Assembly: GCA_938082915.1 (NCBI GenBank)
Contig: CALKCG010000032.1
Location: 1 to 6,282 of the forward strand
Reading direction: 5' to 3'
DNA from: an uncultured archaeon
GTDB taxonomy: Archaea > Thermoproteota > CALKCG01 > B24
DNA length: 6,282 nucleotides
The notes under the pieces are model-generated. The model saw only the letters and a list, made by a program, of their open reading frames with translations. It did not search any database and was not told the origin of the DNA. This document shows, one piece after another, positions 1 through 5,338 of this stretch. Made by a program: the position numbers and the translations under genes. Numbering within the stretch: position 1 is the stretch's first letter; each line of letters starts with the position of its first letter.

Positions 1-600
1 GATTTAGATGAGTATGCCAAGTTTTCTCCGATACCTGTGATAAATGGTTTATCTGATAAGTGGCATCCATGTCAAATACTAGGAGACCTCTTAACAATAA
101 GGGAAGTTAAAGGTTTTCTAAAGGGTTTGAAATTAGCATACGTCGGTGATGGTAATAATGTCTGTAATACCCTTTTAATCGGCTGTAGCAAGGTAGGTAT
201 AAACATTTCTGTCGCATGTCCCAAGGGATATGAGCCTTCACCCGAGGCTGTTGAATGGGCTTACCTGAATGCTAAGAAATCAAACGTAGAAATTGAAATT
301 CTCAATGACCCGGAGGAGGCTGTTAAAAATGCAGACGTCGTTTATACAGATGTTTTTGTATCCATGGGTTTTGAGGCCGAGAGGGAGAAAAGGCTTAAAG
401 ATTTCCTACCTAAGTATCAGGTAAATTCTAGGCTTATGTCCACGGCTGGCAAAGGCGCGATTTTCATGCACTGCCTACCTGCTAGGAGGGGTGAAGAAGT
501 TACAGATGAGGTTTTAGACTCAACTCAATCCGTGGTTTTAGAGCAAGCTGAAAATAGGCTTTACTCTCAGAAAGCACTCTTATACCTTATGTTAACTTAG
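1..600 (+). CDS. argF: Ornithine carbamoyltransferase, C-terminal part (5' end outside window)
   Basis: The enzyme transfers the carbamoyl group from carbamoyl phosphate to ornithine, giving citrulline in cytoplasmic arginine synthesis. The frame is open from the first base, so the gene enters from the left; the GTG at 37 is only an internal codon. The 199 residues visible compare with roughly 300-340 for the family, so the N-terminal carbamoyl-phosphate domain, including the expected STRTR loop, is missing from view. Seen here: the HPCQ motif (64-75), followed by a Rossmann-like segment (YVGDGNNV, about residues 45-52), a TDVFVSMG stretch matching the ornithine-binding loop (about 115-122), and the HCLP motif at 469-480 followed by ARRGEEV. 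The tail, with VLEQAENRLYSQKALL, is a typical OTCase C-terminus, so that end is complete. The HCLP and SMG motifs separate it from aspartate carbamoyltransferase. The stop is TAG at 598-600, and dtdA begins 10 bases later, so co-transcription is likely. Confidence 0.95.
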   Translation, partial: DLDEYAKFSPIPVINGLSDKWHPCQILGDLLTIREVKGFLKGLKLAYVGDGNNVCNTLLIGCSKVGINISVACPKGYEPSPEAVEWAYLNAKKSNVEIEILNDPEEAVKNADVVYTDVFVSMGFEAEREKRLKDFLPKYQVNSRLMSTAGKGAIFMHCLPARRGEEVTDEVLDSTQSVVLEQAENRLYSQKALLYLMLT

Positions 601-610
601 AGGATGGGTT

Positions 611-1429
611 TTGAAGCTTCTAGTCTTCTCCGAGTCTGATAAAGCCAGTGTAAACATAGCTAATGCTCTCATAAATAGACATGGGTTTGAGGAATCCGGA
701 GATACATATCAGGGTAAGCCGATTTATAGGCTTAACATTAAAAATGAAGCAATTATGCTGGTTTCCATTGTGGGAGATATTGTCGACTCTCAGTTTATTG
801 AAGAAGACTTCAAGCCAAACCTAGTAGTATTCTTATCTAGACATGCAAGTCTAAGCGGGACAGCCACTCTTTCAATCCATGTACCTGGAAATCTGGGAGC
901 TGAAACATACGGTGGATTACCGTATAAATTGTCTATAGCGCCTGCTAATGCTATGAAGGCAGCGTTGATTGAAATGAGTAGGCTTGTTGAAGATAGAGGT
1001 TTAAAGTTTAAAGTCTCCTATGAGGCTACACATCATGGTCCATCGCTTGACATCCCATCAATGTTCGTGGAAATCGGTAGTACTCAGAGGGAGTGGGAAA
1101 ACGTTGAAGCTGGTGAAGTTGTCGCTGAAGCAGCTATGGCTGCTGTTAAATCAATCCCACGCTTCCCAGCTGCTCTAGCCGTAGGTGGACCGCACTACAA
1201 TCCTAAATTTACTAATGTGGGTTTATGGGGGGATTTAGCGCCAGCCCACATAGTTTCCAAGTATGCTCTTGAAAACCTTAAAAATGTGCATATGCTTAAG
1301 ACTTGCGTAGAAAGGACTCTTGAGAAAGTTCAACACGCTCTAGTGGACTGGAAGGGTATTCCAGGCAGTATTAGACGGGAGGTAGTTGACTATTTGAAAA
1401 GCATAGGCTTAGCTATAGTTAGAGTTTAA
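611..1429 (+). CDS. dtdA: D-aminoacyl-tRNA deacylase, archaeal/plant DTD2 (GEK1) type
   Basis: This enzyme hydrolyses the ester bond of D-aminoacyl-tRNAs, freeing tRNA and removing D-amino acids from translation. Family knowledge places it in archaea and plants, as a fold distinct from bacterial DTD. The 272-residue length is normal for the archaeal form. Recognisable conserved blocks are the N-terminal KLLVFSESDKAS, FLSRHASLSGTATLSIHVPGN (residues 74-94), the THHGPSLDIPSMFVEIGS block (140-157) and AVGGPHYNPKFT (190-201). The histidines in the last three blocks are the probable metal or catalytic ligands. The start is the TTG at 611. The ATG at 604 is in another frame, and a GAGG Shine-Dalgarno at 600-603 sits 7 bases before the TTG. 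Translation from TTG gives the family's usual MKLLV beginning. It follows argF by 10 bases, but a functional link to arginine synthesis is not evident. I see no truncation or missing motif. Confidence 0.93.
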   Translation: MKLLVFSESDKASVNIANALINRHGFEESGDTYQGKPIYRLNIKNEAIMLVSIVGDIVDSQFIEEDFKPNLVVFLSRHASLSGTATLSIHVPGNLGAETYGGLPYKLSIAPANAMKAALIEMSRLVEDRGLKFKVSYEATHHGPSLDIPSMFVEIGSTQREWENVEAGEVVAEAAMAAVKSIPRFPAALAVGGPHYNPKFTNVGLWGDLAPAHIVSKYALENLKNVHMLKTCVERTLEKVQHALVDWKGIPGSIRREVVDYLKSIGLAIVRV

Positions 1430-1433
1430 GGGT

Positions 1434-1520
1434 TTGGATTCGATTGAAAGCTACTTCGAAAAATTGAAGAGGAATTATGAAGGCCTGATATTTAGGGATT
1501 TAAAGCCTTTAGTAATGTGA
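1434..1520 (+). CDS. Unidentified 28-codon ORF after dtdA
   Basis: Beginning with a TTG four bases after the dtdA stop, this frame runs 28 codons to a TGA at 1518-1520. The predicted peptide begins MDSIESYFEKLKRN and ends RDLKPLVM; it is charged, probably helical, and has no membrane segment or metal motif. Its composition looks like protein rather than random sequence, which could mean a short leader-like peptide or the N-terminal stub of a lost gene. No Shine-Dalgarno is clear beyond the G-rich junction at 1430-1432. I do not recognise a family, and chance cannot be excluded. Confidence 0.25.
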   Translation: MDSIESYFEKLKRNYEGLIFRDLKPLVM

Positions 1521-1525
1521 GCGTC

Positions 1526-1730
1526 ATGGGTCATACTTACGCTAAAGTTAGAGTTCGCAATTCTCACGATCAATCGAAGAGTCTAGACTTGGAGCTTATC
1601 GTCGACACTAGTTTGACGTATACGTGGGTTAACTGTGAAGCTTGAAAAGCGTGTAAAAACAACAAGATACAGAATAACGCTGAAAGAGCCTAATCGCTGT
1701 CGGGCAGTTAAAAGAAACCTTTATCTTTAA
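1526..1730 (+). pseudogene. Frameshifted remnant of a small retropepsin-like aspartic protease gene
   Basis: From the ATG at 1526 a 39-codon frame gives MGHTYAKVRVRN at the start and LELIVDTSLTYTWVN near the end, then stops at TGA 1643-1645. The pattern MGxTYxKxxxxN followed by a hydrophobic strand and VDTGxTYTW is typical of small archaeal and bacterial clan AA (retropepsin-like) aspartic proteases of roughly 110-140 residues. Here the frame ends just after the first beta hairpin. A neighbouring frame at 1635-1730 continues with KLEKRVKTTRYRITL, resembling the family's LEKLGVKPT-type helix, so a small indel near 1630-1640 probably broke the gene. The active-site triplet is DTS instead of the usual DTG/DSG, a further sign of decay. 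The rest of the domain (flap and second half) is missing. The secE promoter lies in its 3' end. Family assignment is by motif memory; the pseudogene reading is inference. Confidence 0.55.
1711..1727 (+). promoter_or_regulatory. Archaeal BRE/TATA promoter for the secE-spt5-ribosomal protein operon
   Basis: A purine-rich BRE-like stretch (AAAGAAAC, 1711-1718) leads directly into a TATA-like CTTTATCTT (1719-1727). The TATA centre is about 33 bases before the secE ATG at 1756. With the usual archaeal spacing of about 25 bases, transcription would begin near 1748, giving a leader of under 10 bases. This fits the absence of a Shine-Dalgarno before secE. It is the best promoter match ahead of the operon; all downstream gaps up to rpl12 are short. 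Confidence 0.6.
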
Positions 1731-1755
1731 TCAATTAACTCTAAATGTTGATCTT

Positions 1756-1929
1756 ATGAAGTTAGCTTCTTTCGTTAAATCCTGTTTGAGAATGTTTAAG
1801 CTATCTGTTAAACCGAATAGAAGGGAATTTTGGCTATCCGTGAAAATATCCGCTATAAGTATAGGTGCTATTGGTATTGTGGGATTTATCGTACGCCTTA
1901 TAGCTTCATTACTTGCAGTAGTTGGCTAG
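1756..1929 (+). CDS. secE: Preprotein translocase SecE / Sec61-gamma subunit
   Basis: SecE is the small clamp subunit of the SecYE(beta) protein-conducting channel in the cytoplasmic membrane. The 57-codon ORF gives a protein with an N-terminal amphipathic, basic helix (residues about 1-26, with the FKLSVKPNRREFW block typical of archaeal SecE/Sec61-gamma) followed by one hydrophobic transmembrane helix (about 30-56, ISIGAIGIVGFIVRLIASLLAVVG). Archaeal homologues are usually 55-65 residues with this single-span layout, so it looks complete. The start is ATG 1756; the ATG at 1745 meets a stop four codons later and is out of frame. It has no Shine-Dalgarno and lies just behind a TATA-like element, as for a short-leader or leaderless first gene. 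spt5 follows 12 bases after its stop, the conserved archaeal arrangement secE-spt5-rpl11. Confidence 0.9.
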   Translation: MKLASFVKSCLRMFKLSVKPNRREFWLSVKISAISIGAIGIVGFIVRLIASLLAVVG

Positions 1930-1941
1930 GGAGGTTAACCT

Positions 1942-2409
1942 ATGGAAAAGCGATCGAAAATTTACGCTATTAAGACAATGATAGGTCACGAAAAGCGGGT
2001 TTTGGAAATGTTTGAGCGGAGGATTAAAGCTAAAGGTGAACCGTACACTACTGCTATTAAAGCCGTGATGTGGATTGAAAATGTAAAAGGCTATATATTC
2101 GTTGAAACTGAAGACCCGATTCTGGTAGATGAACTTCTTCAAGGTATTCGGCATTCTAGAGGAAGGGTTTCAAGTTTCGTAGACCCCTCGGAGATAGACA
2201 AGTATTTAGTAGTAAAACCTGTAATAGAGTCTTTGAAAAATGGGGATCTTGTGGAAATCATAGGAGGACCGTTTAAATCTATGAAGGGTCGGGTTGTAGC
2301 GGTTGATAGGCAGAAAAGCGAAGTAACCCTGGAATTGTTGGAGTCTGCCTCCACATTACCGATAACCATTTATGCTGAGTATTTAAGAAAAATCGAAGGG
2401 GGTGCGTAA
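1942..2409 (+). CDS. spt5: Transcription elongation factor Spt5 (archaeal NusG)
   Basis: Spt5 binds the RNA polymerase clamp across the DNA cleft and, with Spt4, keeps elongation processive; its KOW domain can also contact ribosomal or processing partners. The 155-residue length is normal for archaeal Spt5. Residues about 5-85 form the NGN domain (IYAIKTMIGHEKRVLEMF near the N-terminus, IFVETEDPILVDELLQGI at 52-69). A KOW motif follows at about 99-128 (KNGDLVEIIGGPFKSMKGRV), with a final strand ending EYLRKIEGGA. A strong GGAGGT (1930-1935) sits six bases before the ATG at 1942. The gene overlaps no upstream ORF, and its stop at 2407-2409 lies three bases before the apparent start of rpl11, which suggests translational coupling. 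Confidence 0.95.
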   Translation: MEKRSKIYAIKTMIGHEKRVLEMFERRIKAKGEPYTTAIKAVMWIENVKGYIFVETEDPILVDELLQGIRHSRGRVSSFVDPSEIDKYLVVKPVIESLKNGDLVEIIGGPFKSMKGRVVAVDRQKSEVTLELLESASTLPITIYAEYLRKIEGGA

Positions 2410-2417
2410 CCTTAGGC
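2398..2417 (+). promoter_or_regulatory. Unusual rpl11 translation start: SD plus TTA, and a CTT-AGG-C heptamer
   Basis: GGGGGTG at 2398-2404 is a plausible Shine-Dalgarno seven bases before a TTA at 2412, where L11 homology begins (TTA-GGC-GAG, read as [M]-G-E). In that frame the stretch from the upstream stop at 2376 to the ATG at 2559 has no ATG, GTG or TTG. A GTG at 2402, overlapping the spt5 stop, lies in another frame; reading from it gives GTG-CGT-AAC-CTT-AGG-C, and CTT-AGG-C (2411-2417) is the Ty1 +1 frameshift heptamer that would move ribosomes into the L11 frame. Which mechanism, if either, is used cannot be told from the sequence. Confidence 0.5.
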
Positions 2418-2900
2418 GAGAAGAAAGTAATAGAGACTTTAGTTAAAGGCGGTGAAGCAACAGCAGGTCCACCAATAGGTCCTGCTTTAGGACCCCTTGG
2501 AGTAAACGTACCAGCCGTAGTCAACAAGATTAACGAAATCACGAAGCAATATGCTGGAATGAGGGTTCCTGTGAAAATCATAGTTGATGTTGAAACTAAA
2601 GCGTTTGAAGTAGAAGTAGGTATTCCAACGACCGCCGCCCTCATATTAAGAGAACTTAAATCGGAGAAGGGTTCTGGTAAGACTGGTTCCGAATTCATCG
2701 GAGAATTAAACTTCAACTCTATAGTTGAAATAGCTAAGGTTAGAAGATCGAAGAGTTTAGCTAAGAGTCTTAAAGGCGCTGTGAAAGAAGTTTTAGGCAC
2801 CTGTGTAAGCATGGGCGTTAAAATAGATGGTAAGAGTCCTAAGGAAGTCATAGAAGAAGTAGACGAAGGAGTTTACGATGACGTAATAGGCGAAAATTGA
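2412..2900 (+). CDS. rpl11: Large-subunit ribosomal protein uL11 (L11), with no canonical start codon
   Basis: L11 binds 23S rRNA at the GTPase-associated centre, at the base of the L10/L12 stalk, and helps factor-dependent GTP hydrolysis. From 2412 the frame encodes 162 residues, matching the usual archaeal length of about 160. The N-terminal domain (residues about 1-70) contains GEATAGPPIGPALGPLGVNV, the conserved proline/glycine-rich factor-interacting region. The C-terminal rRNA-binding domain contains the GTCVSMGV segment near residue 135. The first canonical start in frame is ATG 2559, which would delete 49 residues including the GPPIGPALGPLG motif, so it cannot be the true start. Homology and a Shine-Dalgarno at 2398-2404 point to the TTA at 2412. 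This may be a TTG-to-TTA change, a base-calling error, or the product of a +1 shift from GTG 2402. The gene identity is certain; the start is not. Confidence 0.9.
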   Translation, partial: LGEKKVIETLVKGGEATAGPPIGPALGPLGVNVPAVVNKINEITKQYAGMRVPVKIIVDVETKAFEVEVGIPTTAALILRELKSEKGSGKTGSEFIGELNFNSIVEIAKVRRSKSLAKSLKGAVKEVLGTCVSMGVKIDGKSPKEVIEEVDEGVYDDVIGEN

Positions 2901-2913
2901 CTTCATTATGGAT

Positions 2914-2963
2914 GGTTCAATAGAAAAGTTTTTCTCTCACGACGTTTTCTCAATGGTTGAACC
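2914..2963 (+). promoter_or_regulatory. Inverted repeat in the rpl11-rpl1 gap, possible L1 operator or mRNA hairpin
   Basis: In the 78-base gap GGTTCAA (2914-2920) pairs with TTGAACC (2957-2963). Nested inside, AGAAAA (2922-2927) pairs with TTTTCT (2945-2950). This gives two stems joined by a strongly asymmetric internal loop (one base on the 5' side, six on the 3' side) and an apical loop of about 17 bases. Its end is 15 bases before the rpl1 start. L1 represses its own operon in bacteria and in Methanococcus by binding an mRNA mimic of its rRNA site, so an L1 feedback site is a reasonable but untested reading. A weak processing or attenuation hairpin is the alternative. Confidence 0.4.
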
Positions 2964-2978
2964 GTAGGCTGATGAGGT

Positions 2979-3635
2979 TTGAGCTTCGAACTTAAAGATG
3001 TTGTTGAGGTCGTTGATGAAATTAAGAAGCACTGTGAAGAAAGAAACTTTACTCAATCTATAGAGCTTATTGTAAATCTTAGAGACATTGACCTACGTAA
3101 ACCCGAAAACAGAATCACAGGTACACTAGAGCTCCCAAATCCACCCAATAAGCCTGTGAAAGTCTGCCTATTTGCTACGGGTGAACTCTATATGAAAGCT
3201 AGGGACTTTAAAGTAGACCTCATAATGGATAGAGATGAACTCGTAAAGTTGGCTGGTGATAAAAGGCAGGCTAAGAAAATAGCTAAAAAATATGATGTAT
3301 TTTTATCTGAAGCAGCTTTAATGCCTCTCGTAGGTAGGACATGGGGTGTCTATCTAGGGCCGAGAGGTAAAATGCCTATACCTGTTCCACCAACATTGGA
3401 TATAGCTAATGCTATTGAGAGATCTAAAAGAATAGTTAATATAAGGGTTAGAAATCAACCGTTGATTCAGCTTAGAGTTGGTACACAAGACATGGACACT
3501 AAACAAATAGTCGAAAACATTCAAGCTACTTTAAATTGGATTATTGGAAAACTGCCCAAGGGTTTAACAAATATTCAAAGCATTTATTTAAAAGGTACGA
3601 TGACTCCCAGCTTTAGGCTTACGATTAAGAGGTGA
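2979..3635 (+). CDS. rpl1: Large-subunit ribosomal protein uL1 (L1)
   Basis: L1 forms the mobile L1 stalk on 23S rRNA, helps release deacylated tRNA from the E site, and in several prokaryotes represses translation of its own mRNA. The 218 residues match the archaeal family. The N-terminus carries RNFTQSIELIVNLRDIDLRKPENRI (residues about 23-47), part of the conserved rRNA-binding face. The middle domain carries LMPLVGRTWGVYLGPRGKMPIPVP (about 114-137), and the C-terminal part returns to domain I with VRNQPLIQLRVGTQDM. The start is TTG 2979, because an in-frame TGA at 2973 blocks any earlier start. A GAGGT (2974-2978) directly abuts the TTG, so the Shine-Dalgarno spacing is unusually short. 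The stop at 3633-3635 lies within the rpl10 Shine-Dalgarno, indicating tight coupling to rpl10. Confidence 0.95.
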   Translation: MSFELKDVVEVVDEIKKHCEERNFTQSIELIVNLRDIDLRKPENRITGTLELPNPPNKPVKVCLFATGELYMKARDFKVDLIMDRDELVKLAGDKRQAKKIAKKYDVFLSEAALMPLVGRTWGVYLGPRGKMPIPVPPTLDIANAIERSKRIVNIRVRNQPLIQLRVGTQDMDTKQIVENIQATLNWIIGKLPKGLTNIQSIYLKGTMTPSFRLTIKR

Positions 3636-3639
3636 TATA

Positions 3640-4587
3640 ATGCCTAAGCGGGTCGATAAAAGAGAGGCTGTTAAAGAGCTTAAGAAGCTTTTTGAAGAAT
3701 ATCCTACAGTAGGACTTGCAAGTCTCTACAAGGTTAAAGCTAATCAACTTCATGAGATGCGTAGAAAACTTCGAGACATAGCTCTGCTTAAAGTTTCTAA
3801 GAACAAATACGTCGAAATCGCTTTGAAAGAGCTTATGGAGAATGGGAAATTTAAGGGAAGCGATGTCTTGTTTAAGCATCTCACAGGTCAAAACATTCTG
3901 GTGTTTACGAAGGAAGATCCATTTAAACTCGCTAGAATATTAGATGAAGTTAAAATTCCAAGCTTCATTAGACCGGGTGATATTGCTTCTGAAGATATAG
4001 TCGTTCAAGAGGGTAATACCGGGCTACCTCCTGGACCGTTGGTTAGCGAGTTTAACGAAGTAGGACTACCTGCTAGAATAGTTTCAGGAAGTATTTGGAT
4101 AAGTAAAACAACAGTCGTTGCTAGAAAGGGCGATGTAATATCTGATAAGCTTGCATCTGTACTGGTTAAGCTCGGTATAAAACCAGTTAAAGTAGGCTTA
4201 AATCTTAAGTTCGTGTACAACGACGGCTTAATATATCCCACAGAAGCACTTAAACTTGATATAGAATCATACAAGAATGAGCTTCTAAAGGCTTGGGAAA
4301 ACGCCTTCAAAATAGCCTTGACATTGGAGTACCTCACCCCTGAAACTCTACCTGCAATACTTGCTAAATGTTACAATACTTCCCTAGTACTAGCAGTAAG
4401 CATTGAGTATTTAACTCCTGAGACGCTTCCACTGCTTATTCATAAAGCCTTGCTTGAAGCGTCGGCAATAGGGTCTTTAACGTCTAAAGCTGAAAAATTT
4501 GAAAAGCGGAAAGTTGAAAAGGGAGAACTTTCTAAAAATGAAAAGAGGGAAGAGGAAGAAATTGGTTTGGCATCTCTATTCGGTTAG
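3640..4587 (+). CDS. rpl10: Large-subunit ribosomal protein uL10 (acidic P0-like stalk base)
   Basis: This is the stalk base protein that binds 23S rRNA next to L11 and holds several L12 dimers, which recruit translational GTPases. At 315 residues it has the archaeal/eukaryotic P0 layout. An rRNA-binding N-terminal domain (about 1-105) holds GLASLYKVKANQLHEMRRKL. An inserted domain (about 106-185) holds GNTGLPPGPLVSEFNEVGLPARI. A long helical spine for L12 binding follows (about 195-285), then a charged hinge and the terminal EEEIGLASLFG tail, which matches the L12 tail. The spine contains an internal repeat, LEYLTPETLP at about residues 229-238 (from 4324) and IEYLTPETLP at 255-264 (from 4402), 26 residues apart; this fits the repeated L12-dimer binding helices known in archaeal L10. 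The ATG has an excellent GAGGTGAT (3629-3636) ahead of it that overlaps the rpl1 stop. Confidence 0.95.
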   Translation: MPKRVDKREAVKELKKLFEEYPTVGLASLYKVKANQLHEMRRKLRDIALLKVSKNKYVEIALKELMENGKFKGSDVLFKHLTGQNILVFTKEDPFKLARILDEVKIPSFIRPGDIASEDIVVQEGNTGLPPGPLVSEFNEVGLPARIVSGSIWISKTTVVARKGDVISDKLASVLVKLGIKPVKVGLNLKFVYNDGLIYPTEALKLDIESYKNELLKAWENAFKIALTLEYLTPETLPAILAKCYNTSLVLAVSIEYLTPETLPLLIHKALLEASAIGSLTSKAEKFEKRKVEKGELSKNEKREEEEIGLASLFG

Positions 4588-4614
4588 AAAAATTAAACTG
4601 GAGGTTGATGTGAA

Positions 4615-4935
4615 ATGGAGTGTATATATGCAACCCTCCTTCTCCATCACGCTGGACAGAAAATAAGCGAGGAAAACATAAAAAAGGTTTTAAAGGCAGC
4701 CAACATAGAACCTGAAGAAGTTAAAATAAAGGCTCTTCTAGCTGCTCTTTCAGAGATAAACCTTGAAGAGGTTTTAAAGAACGTTGCAGCCATGCCTACT
4801 ATACCTGTTGCAGCGACGCCTACAGCCGGAGCTGCTGTAGCAAAGGAGGAGAAGAAGGAAGAAGAGAAAGAGGAGAAGGCTGAAGAGAAGAAGGAAGAAG
4901 AGGCTTTAGAAGGATTGAGTGCGTTATTTGGATAA
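4615..4935 (+). CDS. rpl12: Large-subunit ribosomal protein L12 (P1/P2-type stalk protein)
   Basis: This is the multi-copy acidic stalk protein that binds L10 as dimers and recruits elongation and initiation factors through its C-terminal tail. The 106 residues begin with a helical dimerisation domain (about 1-55: MECIYATLLLHHAGQKISEENI, then KVLKAANIEPEEVKIKALLAAL). An alanine/proline-rich hinge (about 58-75) and a Lys/Glu low-complexity stretch (about 76-97) follow, and the protein ends GLSALFG, the archaeal factor-binding motif. The length and layout are those of archaeal P1-type L12, unrelated in sequence to bacterial bL12. GGAGGTTGATG (4600-4610) precedes the ATG. Twenty-seven bases separate it from rpl10. 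No internal promoter is evident, so extra copies would have to come from stronger translation. The last 12 bases overlap the convergent rnp4 gene. Confidence 0.95.
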   Translation: MECIYATLLLHHAGQKISEENIKKVLKAANIEPEEVKIKALLAALSEINLEEVLKNVAAMPTIPVAATPTAGAAVAKEEKKEEEKEEKAEEKKEEEALEGLSALFG

Positions 4936-5259
4936 TGAAGCAACCTCCTCCACCCGTCTTTTTTCAATGGGTACTCTAACTATATGTCCACATTTTAGAC
5001 ATGTAAACGTTATGTGTTTAACACCTCCAGATTTAACTCTAACCCTTAACGTACAACCAGGATGTATAAACTGTTTACAACCTCTGCATATAAACCTTCT
5101 ATATTTACGTGGTATTCTAACGCGTGCCTTCATACCTATGCGGCGTGCCAGTTCAACATATCTCTGGGCAAGTTTGGAATCTTCTTCGTGAATTTGAATA
5201 GCCTTCTCGAATAAAATCTCTATACGTTCCATAGCTATCCGTTTAATATTGTCCTTCAT
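4924..5259 (-). CDS. rnp4: RNase P protein component 4 (Rpr2/Rpp21 family)
   Basis: This protein subunit of archaeal RNase P works with partner Rnp1 (Rpp29) to help the catalytic RNA trim 5' leaders from precursor tRNAs. The 111-residue protein has the family's two parts. The helical N-terminus includes MERIEILFEKA at 10-20 and LAQRYVELARRIGMKARVRIP at 30-50. The C-terminal zinc ribbon has C58-x2-C61 and C87-x2-C90 as the likely metal ligands; C69 is an extra cysteine. The sequence after IGMKARVRIP is rich in arginine, as expected for RNA contact. The start is the ATG whose complement lies at 5257-5259. A GGAGG (complement of 5260-5264) directly abuts it, an abnormally short spacing, but the only later Met (residue 10) would cut into the first helix. 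It is convergent with rpl12 and overlaps it by 12 bases, and is divergent from nep1. Confidence 0.93.
   Translation of the reverse strand: MKDNIKRIAMERIEILFEKAIQIHEEDSKLAQRYVELARRIGMKARVRIPRKYRRFICRGCKQFIHPGCTLRVRVKSGGVKHITFTCLKCGHIVRVPIEKRRVEEVASLSK
4957..4964 (+). terminator. Possible oligo-T terminator of the ribosomal operon
   Basis: TCTTTTTT on the + strand begins about 22 bases after the rpl12 stop. Archaeal polymerase terminates at short T runs without needing a hairpin, so this is the first suitable site for the operon. It lies inside the 3' end of the convergent rnp4 gene, so it may instead simply reflect that gene's AAA/AAG codons. No hairpin is visible ahead of it. Confidence 0.3.
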
Positions 5260-5285
5260 CCTCCGTCTTAAATATCGATTTATGA

Positions 5286-5300
5286 GAATATAACTATAGT
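5286..5300 (-). promoter_or_regulatory. Candidate TATA element for rnp4
   Basis: Read on the - strand this stretch is ACTATAGTTATATTC, with a TTATAT core complementing 5288-5293, about 30 bases upstream of the rnp4 ATG. With usual archaeal spacing the transcript would start near 5265, leaving only a few leader bases. The region is generally AT-rich, so support is moderate at best. Confidence 0.4.
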
Positions 5301-5322
5301 GTCTTTTTACCTATGGGACTTT

Positions 5323-5338
5323 ACTTAAAAACTTAAAA
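5323..5338 (+). promoter_or_regulatory. Tandem ACTTAAAA repeat, candidate TATA element for nep1
   Basis: Two perfect adjacent copies of the 8-mer ACTTAAAA (5323-5330 and 5331-5338) lie 27-42 bases before the nep1 TTG. TTAAAA is an acceptable archaeal TATA-like core, and transcription from the first copy would begin about 5352-5356. The resulting leader of roughly 10 bases would match the absence of a Shine-Dalgarno ahead of nep1. The duplication could offer two TBP sites or be a simple slippage product. Confidence 0.45.

Noticed and set aside
1582..1644. Six different 6-base palindromes within 63 bases (TCTAGA, GTCGAC, ACTAGT, GTATAC, GTTAAC, AAGCTT), resembling a cloning polylinker.
   Set aside because: The stretch is explained by a continuous protease-like coding sequence (ELIVDTSLTYTWVN), is not a known linker order, and has no vector sequence on either side.
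2279..2851. A 190-codon open frame on the - strand across spt5 and rpl11.
   Set aside because: It is antisense to two certain ribosomal/transcription genes, and its peptide (rich in T, S, P and L) matches no family and looks like reversed codon bias.
2559..2900. A 113-residue L11 beginning at ATG 2559.
   Set aside because: The same frame upstream encodes the conserved N-terminal domain (GPPIGPALGPLGVNV) with full homology, so this start would remove an essential part.
4321..4440. Duplicated EYLTPETLP segments in rpl10, possibly a recent duplication.
   Set aside because: The DNA copies differ at many synonymous sites, and repeated L12-binding helices are normal in archaeal L10, so this is an old family trait.
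4840..4905. Repetitive GAA/GAG/AAG purine tract that could be taken for a repeat element.
   Set aside because: It codes for the charged hinge of L12, a normal family feature.
4647..4967. A 106-codon - strand frame antisense to rpl12.
   Set aside because: It is a shadow of the Lys/Glu repeats of rpl12, giving serine/phenylalanine runs.
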